Origin: Bartonella sp. MM73XJBT.G
Lineage (GTDB): Bacteria > Pseudomonadota > Alphaproteobacteria > Rhizobiales > Rhizobiaceae
DNA length: 64,000 nucleotides
Assembly (NCBI RefSeq): GCF_028618435.1
Contig: NZ_JAQISW010000005.1
Location: forward strand, 97,818-161,817
Direction of reading: 5' to 3'
A program made the translations under genes and the position numbers. The notes under the pieces were generated by a model that had not been told where the DNA came from, did no database searches, and was given only the letters and a program-made list of their open reading frames with translations. Each line of letters starts with the position of its first letter. Positions within the stretch are counted from its first letter, which is position 1. Positions 20,694 through 29,503 of this stretch are shown piece by piece.

Positions 20694-21438
20694 AACTGTA
20701 TGGTAACTCCCTGATAATCTCGTTGAGCATTAAGAGGAGCACGGATAGCAAGATATCGCTCATAAAATGCATCCTGTATATTTTCCTCAAGCGAACAAAT
20801 GAACTTATTTTCAATTCTAATATATCTACGAAGATTGTCTTTAAGCTCATCATAGGATCGAGACGATAATTCATAATCTTTTTCTTGATCCAGTTCCAAT
20901 CCTGCTTTGCCCAAAAAGTCATGCCAATAATGCAGCGTCGAAGCAGGATCAGGTTTGAACCCTATAGCGCTATAAACGTCAGTAATCATTTTATCGCTAA
21001 GCGCCCTTCTATAGTAAAAATTTGAAGTACAAAGAATACCCTCTACTTTCAAAACACGACTGACCTCAGACAGCGGTTGTTCTCTTGCTTGAAAAAATGC
21101 AAAATCACATCCACCAAGTACATGAACGTTTCTGCATAAAAAGGAAGGCTGCAGGCGTCAGAAGCTTGATAGCGTAAACGACTATCCGCAGCAAGCTTAG
21201 CGGCCAACTCACGAGCAATAATGATTGCTACTTCAGATATATCAATGCCCTCTGCAGAAGATCCAGTTTTTTCAAAACAATAACGCGAACTGTAACCGGT
21301 AGAGCCAGCAAGATCTAACAACACAGAATCGCGATGAATGCCTGCATGCTCGATCTCATAATCAACAGTATAATTACCACTGAGCAGCGTATTATCCTGT
21401 TTCATCAGCGCTACAAAATCAAGATACTCATCGAACAA
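20678..21438 (-). pseudogene. MccD-like SAM-dependent transferase, broken by one frameshift
   Basis: Two overlapping frames make one class I SAM-binding protein of about 250 residues. The N-terminal frame (21438-21049, TTG start) has DSVLLDLAGSTGYSSRYCF (motif I) and ASDACSLPFYAET. The frame is lost near 21120, and the sequence then continues in another frame as GGCDFAFFQAREQPLSEVSR, followed by VLKVEGILCTSNFYYRRAL to the end at 20678. In the microcin C pathway MccD is a methyltransferase-fold enzyme that transfers an aminopropyl precursor from SAM, acting together with MccE, whose homologue follows immediately with overlapping codons. A single indel separates it from function, so a recent mutation or a sequencing error are both possible. 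Confidence 0.75.
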
Positions 21439-21479
21439 ATGTCTTCAAACTTCGCAAATGTATCACTAAGCTCCATCAT

Positions 21480-21915
21480 ATAATTTTCTCCTTATAGGCT
21501 TTCTTTAAAACAGCTCTCCAGCGCAAAGTAAAGCCTTTGTTCTCCCTCTCGCTTTAAAAATACCGCAAATCCGGCGTGTAAGAGCCTAAGAGCGTCACGA
21601 TTTTAAACCTCCTTGGCAATTTAGAAAATAATTTTACTTCGGAGCATTATCATTGATGTTACGCAAATTCTTTCTCAATATTACTCTTATAAACCACATG
21701 ATCATACACGCTTTTCTCACTCGTCCCAGCGGTCCGTTCTAAATTCGCCAAAAATCTCTCCTTGCAAAACATTCTTGCAACGCTATAGTCTTGGTCAGTT
21801 CGTTTTAAATATCTAATACCATCAATAGTAAGATTGACATGCGCTTTATTAAGGGTTTCCTCTGCGCACTCTAAAAAGCTTGTGATTTCTTTGCAAAATC
21901 TAATATATACCCACT
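21480..21915 (-). pseudogene. Fragment of a second type III restriction (Res) gene, 3' part
   Basis: This stretch is a diverged copy of the 3' part of the complete res gene (compare with about 23920-24310). Shared landmarks are the antisense of YDHVVYESSVEKEF, the segment around ERTAVVSEKSVYDHV, and VNLTIDGIKYLKL. The copy carries several frameshifts and lacks the final PD-ExK nuclease residues. It sits between the MccC-like and MccD-like genes, so its arrival interrupted that cluster. Boundaries are approximate because the copy fades at both ends. Confidence 0.75.
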
Positions 21916-21917
21916 CT

Positions 21918-22061
21918 TTAGAAAAACATCAATATTATAAGCTTCTTGATCTGTTCGCTCCGATACTTCTGGCTCATAGCAGCACAATCATTTGGCGTAT
22001 TCAAATCGGTCAGCATCTCTACTAAAAACGATGTACAGCTATTCATTTCGATGAAATCCAT
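21918..22061 (-). pseudogene. 48-codon ORF, possible remnant of a nucleotidyltransferase
   Basis: The short frame begins MDFIEMNSCTSFLVEMLTDL and continues NTPNDCAAMSQKY. The DLNTPND element resembles the C-terminal NTPED motif of MobA-type nucleotidyltransferases, but this is a weak resemblance over a few residues. It ends abruptly against the res fragment. No clear ribosome binding site was seen. I regard it as a gene tail left by rearrangement. Confidence 0.25.
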
Positions 22062-22142
22062 ATAAGATGACCCACACACTATTTTTTTTCTATGTCTTTA
22101 TGTAAGTAATAGGCAAAATCCTATTCAACTGTATCTTCACCC

Positions 22143-23341
22143 TCAAAACTGCCCATCTTTTATTAACTTTTTATCAGTATAAAACCAAGCCAAATTAAGC
22201 GGGATAATTAAACATATACAAAGCAAGGCGAAACAAAAAGCTGCTTCTATACAAACATTATTCGCCAACCAACCTATCAGCACAAGCGCTAAAATACCCA
22301 AAATACGTGCAAGGAAACTAACAATGGATAAAACCGTATTCGCATTCTTTTGTTGAATATGTTTTAAAAATTCTGCTTCAAACTGCGTTAGGGGGACAGA
22401 AAAAAACTGTGAAATACGGTGAATAAAATAAGGGGAGCCCAACTGTTTGCAACGAGAAGCAAAGCAAGCATAACAATAGCACTCAAGACCAGTGAACATA
22501 AAGTTATCGCCATAGGAGCATATTTTTTTATAAGATATTTAATGACAAAGCAATTAAATAAGTATTCCATGAGAGTATAAGACACAAAGCACAAACCAAG
22601 AATAAGAATTCTAGTCTTTTCTGTTGCATTGTCTAATGCTCCTGCTTGTCCTAAAATAAAAGGTTGCCAAAATGAAATATTGGCTGCAATGCAGCAACAA
22701 TAAAACCACATATCAATATATAATATAACCTGATTTTTGAGGTAACTAAATAAATAAAAGCTTCTGCTGCATGCAACAAAGAACCCGAGTCCCTTGGCTG
22801 ACGTCCCGAAACGGATGCAATACCTATCCCCCTCACCCGACTAAACCAGAATACAAGCACGAGAAACCCGAAAGAACAAAAATAATATGCCGACTGATAA
22901 TTATCCATACACAAAACAATAAGAACACCTAGCGCACCAGCAACCGTATTCATGAATGCTGTCAGTTCCCGCTTATAGGCATTTACTTGGTGGTAGATCA
23001 AACTACCCTTGTCACCACCACCATCGATTAAGCCTTTAATCCATGCGCTATCCGTGCCAGAACATAAAGCAAAGCCTAAAGCATAAATAATTTCTGCCAG
23101 AATTAAGACAGAAAGATTAGCCCCGTGAGTACATAAAAAGAAGAAGAGCGCAAAAAAAAAACATGATAGGATAACATTTTGTTTAACGCCGAGTTTATCT
23201 CCTAAAATCCCACAAGGCACTTCAAAAATACAAATAGCCACGCTAAACACAATTTGCAATAAAGCTAACTGTGTTATACTAATGCCCATAGACAATAAAA
23301 AAAGCATGGAAGGAACCGGTAATCAAACGAACACCACTCAT
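22143..23341 (-). pseudogene. MFS exporter (MccC position), broken by about three frameshifts
   Basis: Frames 23341-23300, 23307-22651, 22711-22388 and 22499-22143 read together as one 12-span major facilitator of about 395 residues. The N-terminal piece MSGVRLITGSFHAFF changes frame at a T7 run near 23303, then CGILGDKLGVKQNVILSC contains the family's loop 2-3 motif (G-D-x-x-G-x-K). Its position between a possible precursor ORF and mccD-mccE homologues matches MccC, the microcin C export pump that also contributes to resistance. At least two of the breaks need real indels, so I take it as non-functional. Confidence 0.75.
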
Positions 23342-23454
23342 TGCCGCACAGCCATAGAGCAATTTTTAAACTTCATAATCTATCGTCATGAATATATCCA
23401 AAAGCCATAAAGCTAGCAGCTTTTTTTGCCGCCAACTTTATAGTTTCTAACACC

Positions 23455-23577
23455 TCAATTCGTGAGAGCACCTCGAGCAGCTATTTTCTGCTCACTTGCT
23501 TGGGCTTTAAGTGCAGCAACATCAACCCGCTTCATTTAAATTTTTTTCAGTGGTTTATACATATCTTTAGTTTTCAT
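23455..23577 (-). pseudogene. Possible microcin-C-type precursor ORF with in-frame stop, upstream of the MFS gene
   Basis: After a consensus AGGAGG (23590-23585) an ATG at 23577 opens MKTKDMYKPLKKI then TAA. An ATG follows at once in the same frame and gives a 26-residue ORF (23535-23455) ending AQASEQKIAARGALTN before TGA. A short peptide with C-terminal Asn, leading an export/MccD/MccE cluster, is what a MccA precursor looks like, and Asn is the residue that MccB modifies. No MccB-like adenylyltransferase is present. An alternative is a decayed helical protein: one frame over, the sequence continues as RIEVLETIKLAAKKAASFMA to about 23363. Confidence 0.35.
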
Positions 23578-23716
23578 AACTTTACCTCCTGTATTAAATG
23601 AAAACAATCCAATTTAACATGAAGTATGCAGTATAGCTATCTTTTGTCACTTTATTATCTTGATATAAAAAGCTTTTCTCTTCTCCCGTGCCCACGTTAA
23701 GTATTTCATACACCAA

Positions 23717-26700
23717 TCATTCTGCAACAACTACCGCAGCACTTGGAAACTCATGCTCTCCTTCGAGCAAAGTACGCTTATATTCACGCCAATCTGTCAC
23801 CGGCTGATCGTTAAACGCAACGCTCGTTTGCAGTGCAGCAAAATGCGCTTTGCCGCATTTAATCTTCAGCATTTCTTTAAGACGCAAATCAAACTCGCTG
23901 TTTGCCCCTTTTGTCTCCAGCACAAAGTAAAGCTTTTGTTCGCCATCCCGCTCTAAAAAGACCGCCCAATCAGGCGTATAAGAACCAATGGGAGTGGCTA
24001 TTTTAAAACTTCTTGGCAATTTAAAAAACAATCTGACTTCAGGATCATTTTCAAGACTTTGTGCAAACTCTTTCTCCACACTGCTTTCATAAACTACATG
24101 ATCATACACACTTTTCTCACTCACAACAGCTGTGCGCTCTAAATTTGCCACAAGCTCTTCGCTGGTAAAAAACTCTTGCACACTATATTCTTGCCCTACC
24201 AGCTTTAAATATTTAATGCCATCAATTGTCAAATTAACATGGGTTTTATTGAGTATTTCTTCTATACGCTCTAAAAAAGCTTGTGGATTTTTCACAAACT
24301 CATGCTCACGACCACTCTTTATCAAAATACTAATAATCGTCTTTGCAGTTAATTTCAGCTTTAAGGTCAAATAATTTACAATGTTCGGCAGTGCACACGA
24401 ACTATAATCAAGTGTACTCTGCTTTAATAACTTCTCTTCATAGGTCACACCAGTACTATCCAGTTCTATCTCTGCTGTCTGATAAACCAAATGCGCAGGC
24501 GCAACTGGCGGCATTTTTTCCACTGCATCCACTGCTTTGACGACAAACTCTGTGCAATCAAGCTTTGCACGATAAGTGGTCTTTTTATTGATCTTCTCCC
24601 ATAATGCCAGAAACTCAGGCGAAGCGACTGTTTGTTTTTTAAGCTTAACCCGCACCTCGCGCGTAGCATTACGAATAATCGGCATGGCTTGGCTCGCTTC
24701 TAGCGCCTGCAGCACAGCTTGCTTTTGCCCTTTACTAAAACGTTCACTTAAATCCAACGTCCCAGCTGCCCATTGCATTTTTAATGTATCTGTGATTTTC
24801 CCTGCTGATGTAAGCAAGGCTTTTTCACGCAACTCAACCAATATATCAGCAGCCTCTTGCGAAGACAGACTCTTTGTTTCCGTTACCACTGTCGTATAAG
24901 TCAGATCTTGCAGCGTCTCAACATTAATAAGTGTGCCCGCATCAATTTTTTTCATAATTTCTTGACGTAACTCGCGTGGTATTTCCGACGTTCCTATAAC
25001 TTCAAATTCATTCGCCACTAAATCTTGGTCTACTTTAACGACACCCGCCTCATCAATCAAATCTTTTGCAACAAGCATTTTAACAATTTTTTGTGCTTGA
25101 GGCACTTCCACTTTAGCGACCACATATTTCACATCTTCATAAATACAGCCAACCAACTGCTCCATCTGCAATGTACCAAGTTTATAACCAATATCCGCCT
25201 CTAATTCTTTTTGCAATGTACTCACAAACTCAGAAAAGCTTTCATTCACCATAACATGCAGCACATTTATATCTTTATCTTCCACCTGCTCACCTTGTTG
25301 GTTTACGCACAAGCGCAAACCGCGACCAATCTTTTGCCGTGCGGTAAAATTCGATTTTTGCTCAATTAACATGCAAACTTGAAACACATTCGGATTATCC
25401 CAGCCTTCTCTCAATGCCGAATGCGAAAAGATAAAACGTAAGGGACATGCAAAAGATAATAACCACTCCTTATCACGCATAATCGTGTTATAAGTGTCAT
25501 CATCGACTTGGCTGTCGCCTTTTGTATCCTTATACACACCCTTCTTGTCTTGCGAGAAATAACCGCCGTGCACGTTTCGAACATTTTGCGCAAACTTAGT
25601 TCGCAATGGTGCATACTTCTCTTTCGCCAACAGCTCTTCATAACATTCTTCAAACATACACTCATAAAGCGCTGGCTCTTCATCATTGCTACGATATTTA
25701 GCTACCTCATCAATAAAAAACAACGATAAAACTTTGATCCCTAAAGGCACAAGCCGCAATTCCTTATCTAAATGTGTTTCTATAGTGCGATAAATTTGCG
25801 CGCGTCTAAGCTCTATTGTATTCACATCACCAAGCGCATGACCAAATTTGACGATTTCAGTATTAGAAAATTCAACGGCTTCATCCTCCGCCATGCAATT
25901 GATACCCGAAACAATATAGCCTTTATAAAGCTCACGCCCGCCCGTAATGAGATACAGATCATCGCCTTGCCTCACTGTAACCATTTTGCGGCTAACAGTG
26001 CCATTCTTTCCCACAACATCCAACTCTAAGCGCGCCTTAAAGCCATGTTCGTGTGATACGCCTTTTAAGGCAACATAGGGACGATTAAAATCTTTCTCTA
26101 TCTGATTAGAAGAGACACAAATTTGCTTTACCAATCCTTTTTTATAAGCATCAACAGGTGTTAGACGATATAAAAGATTAATCTCCTCTTTATGCGTGGC
26201 ACTATAGCGGAAAACACAAAGCGGGTTAAGGCTCGCAATAGCCTCCTTCGCTTTTGCTGTATTATCCACCGATTGCGGTTCATCTATGATCACAATCGGA
26301 TTTGTGTCTTGGATATAGCGCATAGCACTTTCGCCATTCAGTTTATCCTGCGGAAGATTGATAATATTTTCTGCTTTTTTAAATGCATCAATATTGATAA
26401 TCATAATTTCAATATTGGTCGAGTTTGCAAATTGGCGAATTTGCGAAAGATCTTTTGAATTATAAATAAAATAACGATAGGGCAGATTATCAAACTCTGC
26501 TTGAAAATGCTCCCTCGTTACCTGCAGTGATTTATATACCCCTTCGCGAATAGCAACACTTGGTACGACAATAATAAATTTGGTAAAGCCATAGCGTTGA
26601 TTTAACTCAAAAATCGTTTTGGTATAGACATAGGTTTTGCCTGTCCCCGTTTCCATCTCAATAGAAAATTGCTTTTGCTCTAGCGTCTTACTCGCCAAGA

Positions 26701-26914
26701 GTTTATTGTTCTGTTGCACCTCTCGTAAATTTGCTAATATGTTTTCATCACTAATCAATAATTGATTACCATAACCAAATTCATTTAACGCTAATTGTCC
26801 TTGTTCTAAACGCAAGGAAAAAGAAGAAGCTCTTTGCGGTTGTCCTTTAAATAAATCAGTGACGCTTTTAACCACATAATTTTGAAATTCTTGTTGTTTA
26901 AATTTAAGTTTCAT
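23717..26914 (-). CDS. res: Type III restriction enzyme, Res subunit
   Basis: 1065 residues. An SF2 helicase core carries Walker A METGTGKTY (residues about 88-95), a DEPQ Walker B in PIVIIDEPQSVD near 210, and late helicase motifs in FSHSALREGWDNPNVFQVC and ARQKIGRGLRLCVNQ. The C-terminal endonuclease shows the PD-ExK signature as TPDWAVFLE (Asp-982) with FVLETKG (Glu-1000, Lys-1002). In complex with Mod it translocates and cuts DNA between two unmethylated head-to-head sites. All motifs look intact. It follows mod by 28 bp on the same strand, so it is one operon. Confidence 0.93.
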   Translation of the reverse strand: MKLKFKQQEFQNYVVKSVTDLFKGQPQRASSFSLRLEQGQLALNEFGYGNQLLISDENILANLREVQQNNKLLASKTLEQKQFSIEMETGTGKTYVYTKTIFELNQRYGFTKFIIVVPSVAIREGVYKSLQVTREHFQAEFDNLPYRYFIYNSKDLSQIRQFANSTNIEIMIINIDAFKKAENIINLPQDKLNGESAMRYIQDTNPIVIIDEPQSVDNTAKAKEAIASLNPLCVFRYSATHKEEINLLYRLTPVDAYKKGLVKQICVSSNQIEKDFNRPYVALKGVSHEHGFKARLELDVVGKNGTVSRKMVTVRQGDDLYLITGGRELYKGYIVSGINCMAEDEAVEFSNTEIVKFGHALGDVNTIELRRAQIYRTIETHLDKELRLVPLGIKVLSLFFIDEVAKYRSNDEEPALYECMFEECYEELLAKEKYAPLRTKFAQNVRNVHGGYFSQDKKGVYKDTKGDSQVDDDTYNTIMRDKEWLLSFACPLRFIFSHSALREGWDNPNVFQVCMLIEQKSNFTARQKIGRGLRLCVNQQGEQVEDKDINVLHVMVNESFSEFVSTLQKELEADIGYKLGTLQMEQLVGCIYEDVKYVVAKVEVPQAQKIVKMLVAKDLIDEAGVVKVDQDLVANEFEVIGTSEIPRELRQEIMKKIDAGTLINVETLQDLTYTTVVTETKSLSSQEAADILVELREKALLTSAGKITDTLKMQWAAGTLDLSERFSKGQKQAVLQALEASQAMPIIRNATREVRVKLKKQTVASPEFLALWEKINKKTTYRAKLDCTEFVVKAVDAVEKMPPVAPAHLVYQTAEIELDSTGVTYEEKLLKQSTLDYSSCALPNIVNYLTLKLKLTAKTIISILIKSGREHEFVKNPQAFLERIEEILNKTHVNLTIDGIKYLKLVGQEYSVQEFFTSEELVANLERTAVVSEKSVYDHVVYESSVEKEFAQSLENDPEVRLFFKLPRSFKIATPIGSYTPDWAVFLERDGEQKLYFVLETKGANSEFDLRLKEMLKIKCGKAHFAALQTSVAFNDQPVTDWREYKRTLLEGEHEFPSAAVVVAE

Positions 26915-26942
26915 ATAGACGCCCCAATCGTCTTTCTATAAT

Positions 26943-28859
26943 TTAAATTTTATCAAAACTTACTTCATTGTCTTTAAAGATAAAGTCGCAATTAATAAGC
27001 GCCTCATCACCTTCAAAAGCCGCATTAAGCGCTACGATTTTTACGGGCAAGTACTTTATCATCTCCTCCGCATCTTCAGGTTCAAAAGGCGGATCTATGG
27101 CTATAATCACCAAGACATCGCCTTCGCTCTCGCCTATATAATAGAATTTTTTTCCATTGATTGGTAAAGGATAAATTTTTAAATCCAGTGGCCAACCATA
27201 TTTAAGCATGATCTCGAAAATAACATCTTGATGAGAGCGTTCGGGATTTACCCCTCGCAGAATATGATCAAAGCGCATTTTCAATTGTTCCTTAACATTA
27301 AGTGCATTCGGATCAATCGGGCTATCGTCCCATATGGGAAAGTTAGAACTATCCAGCTCTAGCAGACGAAATCCAATGTCTAGAGGCTGCTCACGTATAA
27401 GTTCTGCTTCATGCTTTTGCTTGATTTGTGCACCAGCGCGTCGAATACGTTCAATTCCTATGTCGCATATATTCTTATAACCTGCCTTGTAAGCTTCGCT
27501 CTTCTCATCACACAATTCAGGCAATTGCACCATAATGAATTTGCGATTACCACCATCTTCGGCATTCAAAGCCATCACTGCATGCGCCGTTGTACTAGAG
27601 CCCGCAAAAAAATCGAGGATGATGTCGTCTTTGTTCGTGCCGATTTGCATGAGCAATTTTATAAGTTTGGTAGGTTTAATATACTCAAACAGTCCTTGAA
27701 CATTCATTAATTGATCAATTTCACGTTTGGAAAAAGCGGTATCACCTGAAAACTCTCGTTTAAAAATTCCTGCAAATTCCTCATCAAAATTAGCACCGAT
27801 TTCCTTGCCGAAAAAAGTCGTAGGAACCAACCCATCTTGAGTCTCACTTAAAAACCTTTTAATCATAGGGTAGGATTCCCCTTCACCCCATATGATCTCA
27901 TTATTAGCAATTTTCTCTTTCAAAACTTTTTCGCTAAAAGCCCAGTAACGGCCTTGCGGCCTTTTCAGAACCACCCCATTAGGCTTCGTAATTGTATAAT
28001 TTGCCGCATAAGGCTTATGCGCAGTAATAGGGTCTGCTTTCCAAGGACCCTTTGGGTGATTATCTGGATTCTTATATGCAGAGCTATCCTGCCGCGGTAG
28101 TAAATTTCTCTTGAAATTTTCCTTATACTTTGCGTAGCATATAATATATTCATGGCTGACAGAAAAATATTTCGCTGAATTCTTGCGCGTGTGAACCTTC
28201 TCCCACACCAATTGAGCAACAAAATTCTCTTCGCCAAACACCTCATCGCACACTTTGCGCAAATTATGCACTTCATGATCATCTATTGAGATAAAGATCA
28301 CCCCATCATCACGCAATAAAGTTTGCGCCAAGCGTAACCGCGGATAAATCATATTGAGCCACGCCGTGTGAAACCGCCCCATTGTCTCAGGATTTGATTT
28401 TGTCGTTTGGCTTGTTACTTCCTTATAGCGCGCTAACGGGTCTTTAAAATCATCACCATAGATAAAATCATTCCCCGTATTATAAGGTGGGTCTATATAG
28501 ATCATCTTCACTTGGCCAAAATAAGCCCGCTGGATAAGTTTTAACACTTCAAGATTATCGCCCTTAATATAAAGATTATGCGTATTATCAAAGTTTACGC
28601 TCTCCTCGCGCTTCGGACGCAATGTCCCAAGTGAAGGCTTTTGCGCAAGCTTTAAACTCGCTCCTTTACCCTTCCATTCAAATTTGAATTTCTCAAAATC
28701 ATTATCGATATATTCGCCGCATAGATTAAGAAGCTGATCTATATCTAGCTTTCCCTCAGCAAAACATTGCGGAAAGGCTGCTTTTAACTTTTCTATGTCT
28801 GGATTAACTGGGCTTTGACTCATGCCCTCTATTTTATCTTCACCCGCTATTATACTCAT
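26943..28859 (-). CDS. mod: Type III DNA methyltransferase, Mod subunit
   Basis: 638 residues. The catalytic DPPY (residues 123-126, in YIDPPYNTGNDFIYGDDF) precedes the SAM-binding LDFFAGSSTTAHAVM (near 416-428), the beta-class order used by type III Mod enzymes, which make N6-methyladenine. The 250-residue stretch between the motifs is the target recognition domain. The protein also specifies the site for Res. I see no simple-sequence repeat at the start that would suggest phase variation. A tiny piece of a second mod start lies at about 38490-38520. Confidence 0.93.
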   Translation of the reverse strand: MSIIAGEDKIEGMSQSPVNPDIEKLKAAFPQCFAEGKLDIDQLLNLCGEYIDNDFEKFKFEWKGKGASLKLAQKPSLGTLRPKREESVNFDNTHNLYIKGDNLEVLKLIQRAYFGQVKMIYIDPPYNTGNDFIYGDDFKDPLARYKEVTSQTTKSNPETMGRFHTAWLNMIYPRLRLAQTLLRDDGVIFISIDDHEVHNLRKVCDEVFGEENFVAQLVWEKVHTRKNSAKYFSVSHEYIICYAKYKENFKRNLLPRQDSSAYKNPDNHPKGPWKADPITAHKPYAANYTITKPNGVVLKRPQGRYWAFSEKVLKEKIANNEIIWGEGESYPMIKRFLSETQDGLVPTTFFGKEIGANFDEEFAGIFKREFSGDTAFSKREIDQLMNVQGLFEYIKPTKLIKLLMQIGTNKDDIILDFFAGSSTTAHAVMALNAEDGGNRKFIMVQLPELCDEKSEAYKAGYKNICDIGIERIRRAGAQIKQKHEAELIREQPLDIGFRLLELDSSNFPIWDDSPIDPNALNVKEQLKMRFDHILRGVNPERSHQDVIFEIMLKYGWPLDLKIYPLPINGKKFYYIGESEGDVLVIIAIDPPFEPEDAEEMIKYLPVKIVALNAAFEGDEALINCDFIFKDNEVSFDKI

Positions 28860-28883
28860 CTTTGCGCTTCTCCGTTACGCTTA

Positions 28884-29345
28884 GTATAAAATATGTCTAT
28901 GAATATTTCTTTTGTACGTCGCAATTCCTTTTATCCTATTTATTTCTGTATCCTCTGCAAATTTACTTTCATGCAAAGTGTCGTATAAGCTGTTCTCTTT
29001 ATCTTTCAAAGTTTCTTGTGCTTGTTTTATCTTTTTTCGCTTACGCAAATCAGCTAGATCAATTCGCATTACCACATTTTGACATTTTGCTTTTTTTGCC
29101 TTACTTTGCAAGAGCAATAATTTCGCACTCTAAGTTGGCGCGCTGTTTCGCATAATAAAGACAGCGATTTTCTCTTTCTTCTTGTGCGTTATTATGGCAC
29201 TTACAAACATTATCAATAAGCTTATCAATTGGTACAAGCCCATCCCAAATATGGCTATATTCTAGTGCCCGCTACATTTCTGACAAATAAAAACACTGAA
29301 TCGCCAATTTGACGATGTCACCATAACGCATATTATTTTCAAAAC
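28884..29345 (-). pseudogene. Decayed DUF4391-type gene upstream of mod (copy 1)
   Basis: Reading the minus strand from about 29340: NNMRYGDIVKLAIQCFYLS, an internal TAG, then YSHIWDGLVPIDKLIDNVCK, CHNNAQEERENRCLYYAKQR and ANLECEIIALAK, then a TAA and a frame change to MRIDLADLRKRKKIKQAQ. DUF4391 proteins commonly precede mod in type III loci and end in such a charged coiled coil; the assignment is from memory of that pattern. At least two stops and one frameshift make it non-functional. An almost identical 460-bp copy with different lesions lies at 38.5 kb. Confidence 0.6.
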
Positions 29346-29450
29346 TCAACAGATCATATTGAGGCTCAATCAAAGGTACTTCTTTTCAAGATTAAGCAAG
29401 TTTTATAACCTCTCTTGTTATCTCCACAGAAGGAAATAGCCTCTATGGAC

Positions 29451-29503
29451 GGTGAGTGGTTAGCCTTCACCTCTAGTGCTTACAGCACTTTATAACACTC
29501 ACC
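29451..29503 (-). terminator. Large inverted repeat at the 3' end of the MATE gene
   Basis: GGTGAGTG (29451-29458) pairs with CACTCACC (29496-29503), and inside it AGTGCT pairs with AGCACT around a 3-nt loop (29475-29489). The outer arm overlaps the MATE stop codon. It is a stable hairpin candidate but lacks a strong T-run, so termination is only inferred. Confidence 0.4.
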
